In this document: piece by piece, positions 18,890 to 30,663 of the stretch
How the letters are laid out: every line of letters starts with the position of its first letter
How positions within the stretch are numbered: position 1 is the stretch's first letter
Source of the DNA: Parasitella parasitica
Lineage: Eukaryota; Mucoromycota; Mucoromycetes; Mucorales; Mucoraceae
DNA length: 64,000 nucleotides
Reading direction: 5' to 3'
NCBI GenBank assembly: GCA_025201805.1
Contig: MU619237.1
Location: 303,552 to 367,551, forward strand
The notes under the pieces: model-generated
What the model was told of the DNA's origin: nothing
Database searches by the model: none
Seen by the model: only the letters and a program-made list of their open reading frames with translations
Translations under genes and position numbers: made by a program

Positions 18890-20312
18890 ATGGATACACC
18901 CAAAGAAGCACCAAAGGTGGTGAAAATTAGAAAACCAAGACAGCCGAGAGGCACAAGAGACAAAACAATCAAGATCAAACTCACGGCCAAAAAAAACAAA
19001 GTAAAAGACAGTGAAGAGAGACATCACGTTGTCCTGCCAGAAGACGAGGACGAGGAGCCCGAGGCTGCCATTGAGGAACACATGATATTTAGAGTGCCAG
19101 AAGGCGATATGTGCAATCGCCTACATGAAATGATCAAAAAGAGAGAAATCCCAGAGGATGTCAAAATACATTTCAAAGGTAAAACGAACGAGCGGAAAAT
19201 ATCACAAGAAAGTTGGCGTTTAAACCGCTGCTTTTTCACGCAGACAATAGAAAGGGTTATTTTGTCTTTGAAGGTCGCAAGTACGATGTGCAGCTAGTCG
19301 ATTTACCGACTATTATCGAGTCCCAAAAGACATTGGACAAGAAACAGTTTTACAAAGTAGCCGACATTTCCCAGGTATTTTGCAGCAGATGGTTGTTTTG
19401 GTCATGACTGATTGGACAAAATATGGCAGATGTTGTTAGTGGATCCCACCTCAGGACCAGAGCCATTCATACCACAAACGAATAGTCGATTAGAGACGGA
19501 CCCTTATAGCTTCCCTCATGGCTTGACACCGCCGTTGAAGCATGTTCGCCAAAGACGATTTCGAAAGAAGCTATCCAAAAGAGTATGCGGTTAAAGCGAT
19601 GGTGAAAGATCAGATGTATTGACGCTGATGCACTAGGCTATCGAGGAAGTAGAAAGAGAAGTAGAAAGATTGCTAGAGATCGACGCCACAGCAGAAGATG
19701 TACAATATGGTAGGACAGAATAAAGCTGCACAGTGCAAACAATTACTGACAGTGGACCTACAGAGGTGGTTGACAATCGAGAAATGGAGGTTGAATCAGA
19801 TGCTGGCACGCAGGACATTGATATCGATGACAGTGCCGATGAGAGCGAAAGTGACGAAGATTTGGCGGCAGCTATTGACCGTGATTTAGAGATGATGGAG
19901 GAAGAAGACGACGATGATAAAGATGACGACGACGAAGACGAAGATGAAGACGAAGATGAATCGGAAGAGGATGAGGATGAAGAAGAAGCTGCCCAAACAG
20001 GCGAGATTGGTTAGTGCTTTTGTCCATACCAACAGTGCAACATCTTTTAAACCCTCGTTAAATAGAACAAAAACGCCAAGAAATTGCTGAAATCAAGCAA
20101 GCTATTCAGCGCAAAACACGTGACCTGTCAACCGCACCTAATGCTATGCTCAAGGTGATTATTATATGATGATTGGGGTCGGTTATATATATTAACACAT
20201 TTCAACTCAATAGAACCGATTTGAAACTGACATCAACAATTTGAAAAAGGCATTGACCTTGAAGGAAGCCCATCTTGCTGAAATGAACGAAAAAGAAAAG
20301 GATAAGCAATAA
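18890..20312 (+). CDS. TAF7: TFIID subunit TAF7
   Basis: Seven exons: 18890-19178, 19244-19374, 19430-19582, 19637-19709, 19764-20009, 20066-20154 and 20214-20312, giving 359 residues. After a basic start, residues 62-140 form the TAFII55 N-terminal domain (EEHMIFRVPEGD, YDVQLVDLPTIIESQKTLDK, QFYKVADISQML). SFPHGLTPPLKHVRQRRFRK follows, the usual Arg-rich end of that domain. The middle is a very acidic Asp/Glu run (19870-19995) and the end is a coiled coil. TAF7 sits in TFIID bound to TAF1 and controls its activity at promoters. The exon 4-5 intron (54 bp) was chosen because a branch-site-like TTACTGAC lies just upstream of CAG at 19763 and removes an in-frame TAA. Confidence 0.92.
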
Positions 20313-21268
20313 ATTCTACTTGTACATATATACCATTTTTTTAATAAGCTGTGAGGCTAGTGGCTTTAAAATACTGTCGTATTGTGCAGTTTCCGAAAAA
20401 AAAAATCAAGCCAATGCTAAAGGTCATGATGATTGTGATAAAAACCAAGAAGTTTCTGAGAGAAGAGGAAAAAGATTTCAAGTGATGATTTTCCATATTT
20501 AGAGAAAAAGGAGTTGAAGATAAATATTCTTTAAAGAACATTGTTTTTCTGGAAATGGCAATTTCGAACAAAATGAGACAGGCTCTTCAATCCCAATTCA
20601 TACCCCGCGGGCATTGCAACAACATTTGATTACTTGCTTCCATTCATCAAATCAAGTCTTTGTTTTGTGCTGAACAAAAATAGACACATAAACCATCTTT
20701 ATTTTTTTATGGTTAGCTGGTGAGTTAGAATAATTGTAAATTGTAAATAATAACCTTAATAGCGCATTCGATTTAATAAAGCACTGAAAGGCATTTGTAC
20801 TCGTGGTCATTACATTGTTGTACCATTGTCTCATCGCTCATTTAGATACTTTTATTGTGATTGCAATTCTTCAGGAGTGTTCAATATAGAGCTTCGTGTA
20901 GACAAAGAACCTCAGTTCAGGATGATACGCGCATGCTAATATGTATAACAATAGCACTTGCGGATCGTCTCTGCCGATCTCTTTTTGTCACAAGGAAGCC
21001 TGCTGATGTATGGAATTTTGCATTCCCTTTTAAAAAATAAAAGAATGAACAGGTGTAACAGATTCTTAAAACAGCAGTTTAGGCGGCGCATACTGTACTC
21101 GTCTCCTTATGGCTCATGAGTTCAGAATGAGCCATCTTGTGTATCATGCTTTTGCCATCAAAAGAACATAAAGAATCTCGAATGTTAACATGTAGAGAAA
21201 AAAAAAACTATATAAATCATGCAATTGTTGTATGTTCTTTTTTTTTTTCCTCCATCAAAACAATCAAC
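20313..21268. other. Intergenic spacer
   Basis: About 950 bp with no recognisable gene. Short open frames on both strands show no motif or splice-supported extension. A T-run with TCC (21238-21252) just before the next start codon is probably part of its core promoter or leader. Confidence 0.5.
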
Positions 21269-23362
21269 ATGGAAAACACAAACACTACCACTAAACAAGA
21301 ATACAAGTATTTTGTTGGAATTGGTAAGACTATTATGGTATTAGATACGTTAAAAAGATGATTCAACTAACACTCAAAAGACTTTGGAACTACCGAATCT
21401 AGCTGCTGTTATGCTATAAGGGGAGAAAAAGATAGAAACAATGACAAGCAAATTGCTGTACACTCTGTCGGCTATTGGTGAGTGCACTAGTTATTGCAGT
21501 TACCACACTCAAACACTAATACGCATTATTTATGTAGGTCTTGTCAAAGCATATTTGATTTCAAAATCCCTTCCGCTATTGCTTACCCTGATTCCTCAAA
21601 ACCTGACGTATATATTGGAGGAAATATAACAAGATATCCAAACGCTATTACAAGCTTGCCAGACAAGCTAGGTTCACCAGACGGCATAAAGAATTGTGCA
21701 GATTTTTTGAAGGCGTTCAATGCTCACGTCTTGTCAATAATTGAACACAAAGAGAAAGAAAATGGAAGAGAACATGACGATGTTACTTTAGCCAACATTC
21801 AATACTGCTTCACTCTTCAGCATGCTCAATATAAGGATAACCTTCTTGAAGCACTGAAGTTGGCTGAAATCTACTCAAGCGAGGACCACGAGGACAAAAT
21901 CTTGATTGTCGACACTCAATTGGCAATGGCGAAGAAGATCAGGAAACTCCAGCACATTGAAAACAATTTTATTGTCTGTGAAATTGACTCAAAGTTCACC
22001 AAAATCAAGTCAATGGAAATCATTAAAGAAAATGGACATTTAAGCGCAAGAGAATCCGGTGATTCGATTACACTTGGTAAATTAGGTGATGAGCAGATTG
22101 ATGAAATTATCGAATCAGTTGAGAACCTGTATAAATCAGAATTTGCGGTACATGTAGTCTTGAGCGGAGGTGGGCAGTCAATCTCAGATTATATGAAGCA
22201 AAAATTGGAAGAAAAATTGAGCAAAAGATTGGAAAGAGATGTACAAGAAAAGCTTGACAAAGAATTGAATGAGCTACTGGAACAAGTTAAAGAAACAACA
22301 ATTAACGAAAAATTGGATGAGGCGTATGATTGTCTGGTTCAAGAATTGCGTTACTACACAAAAGAGGCAACTAGAAAGAGAATGATCGACGACCAATACT
22401 ATAAAGCCTTACGCAAATTTACTGCTTTGAAAGACAACTCAAAGTTGCAACACGCATTGAACAAGAAACTAGATGAAAAGCTGAAAGAATTTAAGCATGA
22501 TGATACTCTTTTGGCTAAATTTACAAAAGGTTTGCGAGCCAAACTACATTCTAAAGAAAACGTGGTTCTCGAGTCAAACAAAGAGCAAAATCAAAACCAA
22601 CCCGACAATTCTTATTTGGAGGAATTGATAGAAGATATGAAAGGCAGCATCTCTGATACATTGGATAATGTACTTTGCAATATATTCGAGGAACAAGCAG
22701 CTGAATTCAGGAACAACTATTCAGTCCAAGGATCAGACGCAATTTTTGATCAAAATTTGAAAGAGTTCGATCAAAAGTTAGAAGAATTGGGAGGGTTGGA
22801 TGTCAAAGAAGTCCAAGAAAAGTTGAAGAAGTACGAACTGGATACAATTCTTGACCAAAGATTAAAGTATCATTGCGAAATTTTGCGTGAGAAGGAATTG
22901 ATAAATGGCAACCAGATAGAAGATGAATGTGAGAACTCTTACCAACAATTGACCAAAAAAGAGGAGTCGAGAAAAAGATGGGAACGCTTTTACAAGATAA
23001 GATTGGAATGCGTGCCAAGAAATAAATGGGAAGACGAACTGAAAAACTTTAAATGCAATTATGACAAAGGAAAAATAGAATTGCATGCTGATTTCATTGA
23101 AAAAAACCAGATGGAATCCGATGAAGAATTGGACCTGAAATCGGCAGATTTGAAGGAAGATTTCAACGAACAGCTTTCACTTTTTAAGGAAAGATTTGCT
23201 AACGAATTGCAAACTTTGAAGTACAAAATAGGAACAATGATCAATGAATCGGAACGACAACGAGTCTTGAACGAACGCTTCGCTGAAAATAACATTGTAA
23301 GAGAAATTGGCGATATATCAGCAGCTGAAGCCGCAGTAAGCATCTTGACTGCAGAGCTTTGA
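21269..23362 (+). CDS. Divergent Hsp70-like protein with degenerate ATPase site and long coiled coil
   Basis: Three exons: 21269-21323, 21381-21477 and 21538-23362, giving 658 residues. Residues 15-30 carry the Hsp70/actin phosphate-1 loop (FVGIDFGTTESSCCYAIRG). Residues 110-150 resemble the segment before the second phosphate loop (IQYCFTLQ, then a helix). At residues 193-205, however, the text is NNFIVCEIDSKFTKIK, where Hsp70 relatives have a D-x-GGGT loop, so that loop is lost. An adenosine-motif-like VVLSGGGQS stands at about 257-265. The ATPase-like region is thus shortened to about 265 residues against about 380. The rest (about 265-650) is a long charged coiled coil with many Glu/Lys, not a substrate-binding domain. 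It belongs with the Hsp70-like (HSPA12-type) families expanded in Mucorales. It may bind nucleotide weakly or not at all, and a scaffold role is inference. Confidence 0.75.
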
Positions 23363-24853
23363 ATGCCAAGTACGTAGGCTTAAAATTTCTACGGTTTTGC
23401 TTCATGCATACAGTACAATACAATAAAATCCATTTGTAACCAAATTAAGCATACCTTTTACTTTTCTTTCAAACCTCTTTTCTCATTCCAATTGTGCAAA
23501 ACATTAGTTTTTCAAATATATTGCACGGAAACCCGATCGAGTAGAGGAAATGCGGCATGAAATAGACGAAATGAGAGTGCACTATTTTGGACAGAGAAAA
23601 AACCACAAGCAGTGCTATCAACCCATCTTTTCAAGAATGTTTCGCAAATGAGAAGGCTATTCTGAAGCCTATATAATCACTATAACCATCGTTATTGCTA
23701 ATCTTTTAAGAGGCAACAGCAATGAGTGTAAGGCGTGTAGGTAAAACATCAGATGTTATAACTCTGCTTTGAGTTGTTCGTTCATGATTGCAAGTTTGGA
23801 AAGACTGCTGCAAATAATATCTCTGGAGCCTATGCCTTTCGTGTTTAAGGCAGTGTTTATCATCTAATGAGATCTTTTTTTGTTTCATACAAAAAACACG
23901 AGCTCTACTACCCTGGCTTGACTGAAATTTGCTCTAATACATATCTTTGACGCTGATAATATGTTGAGTAATTATAGTGTGAATATTATACTCAATTGGC
24001 AATGTGATAAATAAATGAATTGACTTGAAATGATCACAACAAAAGTTATCTTTAAGACTATATTCGCTGTAGCTGATTTCTTTCAATCAAATAAAATGCA
24101 AAGTCTATAATTGTATTTTTTCTCTGTGTTTCTTATTTCTACTCTTCTCATAAAATTCAATTTTGTTCCAATTTATATAAACAGTGCTCAGAACAAAAGC
24201 GAGGATGTCTCTAAAACTAAAAAACAATTAGAAATTCTACAGATTTCGTAAAACTTGGAAAAGATAAAAAAACGATAGTGTTCTTACGTATTGAACCAGT
24301 GATTAAGTAAACATTATTTATGGATTCAATCAAATATTGCACATTTTTAGATAATCATTTTTTCTTTGTTGTACTACAGTTCGAACCTTCATTTAATAAA
24401 ATTACGTAGGATTTTATTATAAAACTAGTAGACTATAGACACATTGACTAGCTAAAGACATTTCTAAATGCTACGATTCTATCAAAAACCTTAAACCCGT
24501 TACTGAAGAAGAGAAATAATATATATGTATGATATCCGCCATAAGATGAGTAAACATTAAATGGTTTAGTTTATATATTTTGTTGGGCAGAATGTTGATA
24601 ATTATTTTTGTAACAAACTTCATTGTCTTATTATTAATTGCAGATATTAGCACTCTTTTATCAAGATATCTAACATTCGTCAACGAATTTTTGTCATTTA
24701 TGCTATTAAAAAACAAATCAGGAGAAATACAACTTAAGCAGCATTGATTGTACTACCTGCAGGTCAGTGGGGTGTTATTACAGAAGAAAATGAAAAAAAA
24801 AGTGACCTTTAGGCAATCAGAAAGTCTTTCAACTTCGACTTTGATTCATTGAA
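23363..24853. other. Intergenic spacer, AT-rich
   Basis: About 1.5 kb without recognisable coding or RNA genes. ORFs here are short, AT-driven and without motifs. Confidence 0.5.
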
Positions 24854-25856
24854 ATGAACAGAAAAACAAATGCTACGCCGTTGCCAGTAAAGGTGTACAA
24901 CTCAGAGACACTGTACACTCGCTTGATTCAACTACTTTTACAGATATGCTCAATAAAGCCATCACCTAACCCTGGTCATACTGGAATTTTTATGGAATTT
25001 GGAAGATTTGTTTGGGTTCAGAAAGGCCAAGGTAAATTATACAATTCTGGCTTTTTTGGCAAAGGCGACTTATCAAGAAGTGAGCCTACATGGTTCAAGA
25101 GAACTGTTGAGCAAAACAAGAATTCTTTGGAAGAGATTACAGTTGAAAGAAGGAGGAAAAGACGCCAAAAAAACATCAGTGGCGAGGCGGCAGAAAATTT
25201 TGATACATTAACATGTAACGAGCTGCTCGAATTAACGTCCCATACCGATGTCGAGAACTTTCAGCTAGATTTATACGAAGCATTCTTTCTTGTGTATGCT
25301 TTAAACGCATTGTCAGTAATTCACATGGCGAGGCGGGTAATTGTGTTTTGCACAAGATCACAATTACTATGAATGCCAATGCACCTCTTTTTATCTTTGT
25401 AGATGCCAATGACTATCGCAGATTGCTGGTCTACTTTTTGCAGCAGTAGCCCCTTGTTTCACACACACTATGTTGTATACCACTTTTACCGCAGTTTAGG
25501 CTGGATTCCCAAAAGTGGGACCAAATTTGGCGTTGATTTTGGTAAATCGTGGCCGTAATCGACGTATAGAATATAATTATTAATATCTGATTCTAGTCTT
25601 ATATCAGTCTGGACCTTCTTTCCGACATGCCGATTACGCTGTTATTGTTATTCCATTAGTGAGCGATAAAATAGAAGAACCCAGATCTTGGGATTGGCTA
25701 TTACGATTAAACAGAATCTGCACCCAAGTGAAAAAGACGCTTATGCTGTGCTATGTCTTGATGCCCAACGAGACAGCTACGTGTCAAAATTTAGATGAAT
25801 ACCGTATTCAACAAGTGATATATAAAAGGTGGTCTCCACAAAAGAACAGAGAATGA
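24854..25856 (+). CDS. SEN2: tRNA-splicing endonuclease catalytic subunit SEN2
   Basis: Three exons: 24854-25336, 25403-25541 and 25597-25856, giving 293 residues. The N-terminal part has GFFGKGDLSRSEPTWFKR (about residues 72-89), a SEN2 hallmark. It is followed by a Lys/Arg-rich linker and LDLYEAFFLVYAL. The nuclease domain reads YHFYRSLGWIPKSGTKFGVDF, then LYQSGPSFRHADYAV and TQVKKTLMLCYVL. These carry the expected catalytic triad: Tyr (YRSLGW), His (FRHADYA) and Lys (VKKTLML). The subunit cuts the 5' splice site of intron-containing pre-tRNAs in the SEN2/34/54/15 complex. It is shorter than yeast SEN2 (377), mostly in the N-terminal region, so an upstream exon could be missed. Confidence 0.85.
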
Positions 25857-26939
25857 TTTAGAGAAATAAAAAGGACGTCTAGAACAAGACAGACTGTAGC
25901 AGCATTTATTAACTTGATTCATGCATCTTCTTACCATTTTCGTCTTTAAAATGTAAATGCTGCACGTGAAGATGCCATTGATAAACGTTTTCTTACAGCT
26001 GTCTTGTAATATAGCCATCCAGGTCCACTCCTGACTTGATTTGCCTAAAGAATGTCATTTGTGAATGAAAATACGCGGACAAGGGCTTACTTGCAAACGT
26101 GAGTGACATGAAACAGTACAATGACATTACTTTTTATGATAGCTATAAAACGTACGTTAATGAAATGAAGAAGAGCATGGTAAGATTATACATATTCATT
26201 TCTCCTCTTTACAGCATTGAGAAGTATTTTTATCCCACTCCTTTCTTCTATAGTCGTCCTCCTGTCACTCTCCTCCCCCCTCCCCTCTTTACCACAGGCT
26301 CCCCTTTTTCTGATCAACTTGCATTGAAATAACACTTTGATTGTTGCTACAACCTCTTGTCTTTTCAAAACCCATGCTGGTTTCGTAGTAAAACAAAATC
26401 ATTTTTCATACAGTGCATGCAAATCTTTTGTCGATTTCTTAGGCTAAAATATCTATGCAAATCGTTAACGAAAGAAACAAATCGCTTTGTTAACAGTTTA
26501 ACGAGCTCATAAAATATTTCTTTGTTCAATTTCCTCTTTCAGACATGTATCACAAAGATGAGCATGGATGGACTGCAGCTGGGTAAAACGAATCAAAACA
26601 CCATGAATTCAACAGCATTTGGAATTATAAGGGAGCTTACTATTCTAATACCATTTCGTATACTTAGACATTAAATACGTACAATAGATACAGTATATAA
26701 TGAATAATTTCATAAATGCACTAATGAGCAACGGGAGTCGTATATTGGTCAAATATTGTGGAAGAAAAGGGGGGGGGAGGGAAAGAGTTATTCAACTATC
26801 AGCTTGAAACATTTCAAGCTGCAATCTGCAATCAGTATTTAATGGGGTCCTTCCTACTCGAGTAACGAGCCACCATTGCCGTTTAAACTGAGGCAAATCA
26901 TAGTTATATAAAAGAGCATCGCTTTTCCTTCCTGATTCT

Positions 26940-26973
<34 letters not shown>

Positions 26974-27010
26974 CTTTTTGCATTCGACATATCTTCCAAG
27001 CCGGCACAAA
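25857..27010. other. Intergenic region and chitin deacetylase promoter
   Basis: No gene is recognised. It includes a pyrimidine-rich stretch (26215-26310), a G-run (26769-26777), a TATA box (26905-26914) and a poly-T tract (26942-26973) that belong to the downstream promoter. Confidence 0.5.
26905..26914 (+). promoter_or_regulatory. TATA box of the chitin deacetylase gene
   Basis: TATATAAAAG lies 97 bp before the start codon at 27011, with the poly-T tract between them. The spacing fits a short leader. Confidence 0.5.
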
Positions 27011-28250
27011 ATGGTTCAATTTGCTATCTTCAGCACTATTGCTGCTTCCATGGTCCTTGTGGCTGCCATTCCCATCGACGGGTCAGAATATGCCACCAGT
27101 ACATTTAAAAGGGCCACTACCTCTTCAAATGGTATTCTCTCGACTTCATCTCCTGCCTACCTTCCAAAATTCAAATTTAAGGGCAGTAAGCCTAGACTGT
27201 TACATCCTGTTCCAACGGGCCCCATTACCAAAAAATCCTCTCTCGATGCTAGCAAGTACCCACAAGCATGGACACAGCCTGATATCAATCATCCTGAAGT
27301 TAGAGCTGCTATCAGAGCCATTAATTGGAACTATGTTCCTAAATTCAGTCCTCGTGCTGACGACATGCCGTACGATGTGGCCACAGATGAAGCTTGCTGG
27401 TGGACAAGGACTCAGTGTACTACTGTTAAAGCAAGATATTTGCCCAACGATGTCAAATTTTGTCCCAAAGTTGGTGATTTTGGCCTGGTAAGATTACACA
27501 GACATATGTGTGCATACATGGGTGTATTAACCCTATATTTATTATCCAGACTTACGACGATGGGCCATTACTTCCTACTAGTGAAAATGACCCATGGGCC
27601 GAGCCTCGTCTTTATAATTTTCTTGCGTCTCAAAAGCAAACTGCCACCCTGTTTTGTAAGTAGCGCACATTCACTTGGTTTTAGTGCTTGATTATTGACT
27701 CATTACTATTTTAGATGTCGGGTCTAATGTTGTCGGCTTTCCTGAGGCTGCTGTCCGTGCCATCGAATCTGGTCACACCATATGCGCACATACTTGGTCT
27801 CATCCTAAAATGACATCTCTTACCAATTATGAAATTGTTGCCCAATTGTACTGGAATTTGCGTGCTATTAAAGAAGCTGCTGGTGTCACACCTCGTTGCT
27901 GGAGACCTCCTTATGGCGATGTTGATGATCGCGTGCGTGCGATTGCTCATCAAATGGGTATGGCTACCATTCTGTGGGATGTCGACTCGTTTGATTGGGG
28001 CCTGCCTTCAGTCGCCAATGGTTTTGCTGGCACCTACACACAAGAGACTATTGATGGCTTCTTTAACGAATGGATCTCAAACCGCAAAAATGGCAGAGAC
28101 ACTCATGGCCACGTTGTCCTAGAGCATGAAACCAGTAATATGACTATTGCCACTACTGAAAAATGGCTCCCCAAGCTGAAGGAGGTTTTCAATGTAAAGA
28201 AGGTGCATGATTGTGCTCCTCAGCTTCGTCGCCCTTACTGGGAATCTTAG
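27011..28250 (+). CDS. Secreted chitin deacetylase (CE4 polysaccharide deacetylase)
   Basis: Three exons: 27011-27487, 27550-27655 and 27715-28250, giving 372 residues. The N-terminus MVQFAIFSTIAASMVLVAAI is a signal peptide with cleavage likely near residue 20. The catalytic NodB fold starts at TYDDGP (residues 160-165: catalytic base and metal Asp). It continues with HTWSHP (220-225: the two metal His) and RPPYGDVDDR, then VDSFDW and VVLEHE. All five CE4 motifs look intact. The enzyme removes acetyl from chitin to make chitosan in the cell wall, a major polymer in Mucorales. No GPI signal or chitin-binding domain is seen at the C-terminus, so it is probably secreted to the wall space. Intron 1 falls exactly in front of the first motif. 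Confidence 0.93.
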
Positions 28251-28549
28251 ATATTAGATATAAAATATACCTTTAATAAAATCATCATGTGTATCATAGC
28301 GTAGCATAGAAAGCACGCCTCGTTGCGTAATAAGCACTGTCGTTAAGGCATTAACATGTGGTTGCGCTAATTTCTTCTCCAGATGGAATGTATTTCTTGC
28401 CATGATCTTCATCTTCAATGACACTACTAGGTCTACCGTATAATGCAGCCAGTGACTGTTGAGCAAGCAGTTGAAGAATAATTTTGCATCTCCTAGAATA
28501 GAACAGCCTACTCTTGTTTGTTCTATATATCATTAAAAAAAAAAAAGAT

Positions 28550-30459
28550 ATGGATTTATTAGACAATTACGGCTCGAGCGATGACGAGGATAATGTGCAA
28601 ACTACCAAAGACACCACCCAGCCGTCTGCTGTGAAAATCAACGCAGCACCAGATACCGGCTTTGACGTAAATATCTATTCTGAATACATGTATAACTGCA
28701 TGCATACTCATCTCCATCATAGGATCATGGCTCAGGCAACTTGTATACAGCACCAACAGCAACAGAATTGATTGTCAACGTGCCCTACGATGATATGAAC
28801 AGACCTGTATTGGGGCCTGAAAACCCTTTCACAGATCGCCGTTTAGCAACTCAAAACGTAATCAATGGACATGTTGAAACGCAGGCTATATCTGAAATCG
28901 ACTTTAGAACACAACACCGTACTTTTGAGACATATGGATATGCGCGCGATCCGTCACTCAACACTGCCACTAATCTTGCGGGCCAAACAGGTCAAGGTTT
29001 GATGGGAACTGGATATGTCGGGAATCTCGCTTTGGCAGCAGAATTGGGAGGAGCGTCTATTCTTGACAGAGTCAACCGCAATTTAAGACCTAATAAAGAC
29101 GCCAAAAAGAAACGTGACAAGAAAGGCGATTTGGATCAGGTGGATGGCCCTAACGCGTATAAGGGCCCGTGGGCTGGTTATGAGGACGACAATGTTGGTA
29201 TTCCTACAGGTTTGGACGAGGAGCAGATGGAAGAGGTGAAGGCTCTCCAAGCCCCTCCAAAGTCGGCATTTTCTGTCAAAAATATTGCCCAAGAAACAAA
29301 CACAGAAAGCACGATTTTCCATGGTGCTTCAGAGCGTGATTATTTGGGTCGTACATACATGGCAGTGCCTCAAGACATCGACACCAATCTGTTTGGCGAG
29401 TCAGGTTCTCAGGAATGCTTTGTTCCTAAAAAGCTGATTCACACATGGGAGGGCCATGAAAAGGGCGTGTCAAGTATCAAGTTTTTCCCTAAATCTGCGC
29501 ATCTTTTGCTTAGTGGTGGCATGGATAATCAGATCAAGGTATTGGCTAGTACAATGTGGTGCGAGAATAGTTAGACTAACAGGGGGGGGGCTTTTAGATC
29601 TGGGATGTGTATCACGACAAAAGCCTCTTACGTTCATACCATGGTCATACTAAAGCAGTGAGAGATATTGCCTTTAACAACGACGGCACCAAATTCCTCA
29701 GTGCAAGCTACGATCGCAGTGTCAAATTATGGGATACTGAAACTGGACAGTGCATTCGTACCTTTTCAACAGGCAGACTACCTTATTGCGTTACATTCAA
29801 TCCAGATCAAGATAAAAATAACGTCTTTTTGGCTGGTTACTCTGACAAAAAGATTGTCCAATTTGATTCAAATACAGGCGAGATCACACAAGAATACGAC
29901 CAGCATTTGGGTGCAGTGAATACAATTACTTTTGTCGATGACAACCGTCGTTTCATTACTACGTCAGATGATAAAACTATGCGTGCATGGGAATACGACA
30001 TCCCCGTTGTCATCAAGTATATCGCTGAGCCTGATATGTATGCTATCCCTGCTGCGACACTATCGCCCAACAGTAAGTCTATTGTGTCAAATGTTGGTAG
30101 CATCTTTTTTTTCAAACTCATTCATCCACCCTTTAGAAAAGTGGCTTGCCTGTCAGTCTTTGGATAATCAGATCTTGATCTACGGTGCTCGTGATAAGTT
30201 TAGATTGAATAGAAAAAAGCGATTTGCCGGTCATCTTATTGCTGGCTACGCTTGTAAACCTGGATTTTCGCCTGATGGTAGATTTATTAGCAGTGGCGAT
30301 TCTAATGGAAATATCTGGTTCTGGGATTGGAAGACTTGCAAGATTTTAAAGAAGCTCAAGGCCCACAACAAGGTCGTCATGTGTACTGAATGGAACCCTC
30401 ATGAGACATCCAAACTAGCTACATGTAGTTGGGATGGTTTAATCAAGTATTGGGATTAA
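28550..30459 (+). CDS. PRP17: Pre-mRNA splicing factor PRP17/CDC40 (WD40)
   Basis: Four exons: 28550-28666, 28723-29538, 29598-30072 and 30137-30459, giving 576 residues (human CDC40 has 579). The N-terminus reads [14 protein letters not shown]. Then comes the PRP17 block [20 protein letters not shown] and GPENPF. A basic segment follows, then seven WD40 repeats from about residue 280 ([42 protein letters not shown] and so on), ending in [11 protein letters not shown]. The protein acts in the second catalytic step of splicing inside the spliceosome. A run of 10 G sits just upstream of the exon 3 acceptor. Confidence 0.93.
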
Positions 30460-30663
30460 TATGTCCTTTTGTTTGCCTACATTTGTAATAAAAAAAAGTA
30501 GAAAGCTAAAATTTATTACTTTTGATTTGTACATGTGTTGAAATATTGCAATAGATGCTTATTTTCGCATAGATCACTGCTGAATATAAGATATGTACAG
30601 AGGAGGTTTGATTTCATATCAAGAGTGTAAAGCGTCTAAAAAATGTTTATTTTATAATCCTTT

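Noticed and set aside
19710-19733. A 24-nt intron in TAF7
   Set aside because: GT at 19710 and AG at 19733 would keep frame but leave no room for a branch point. The 54-nt intron to 19763 with TTACTGAC upstream also keeps frame and is normal in size.
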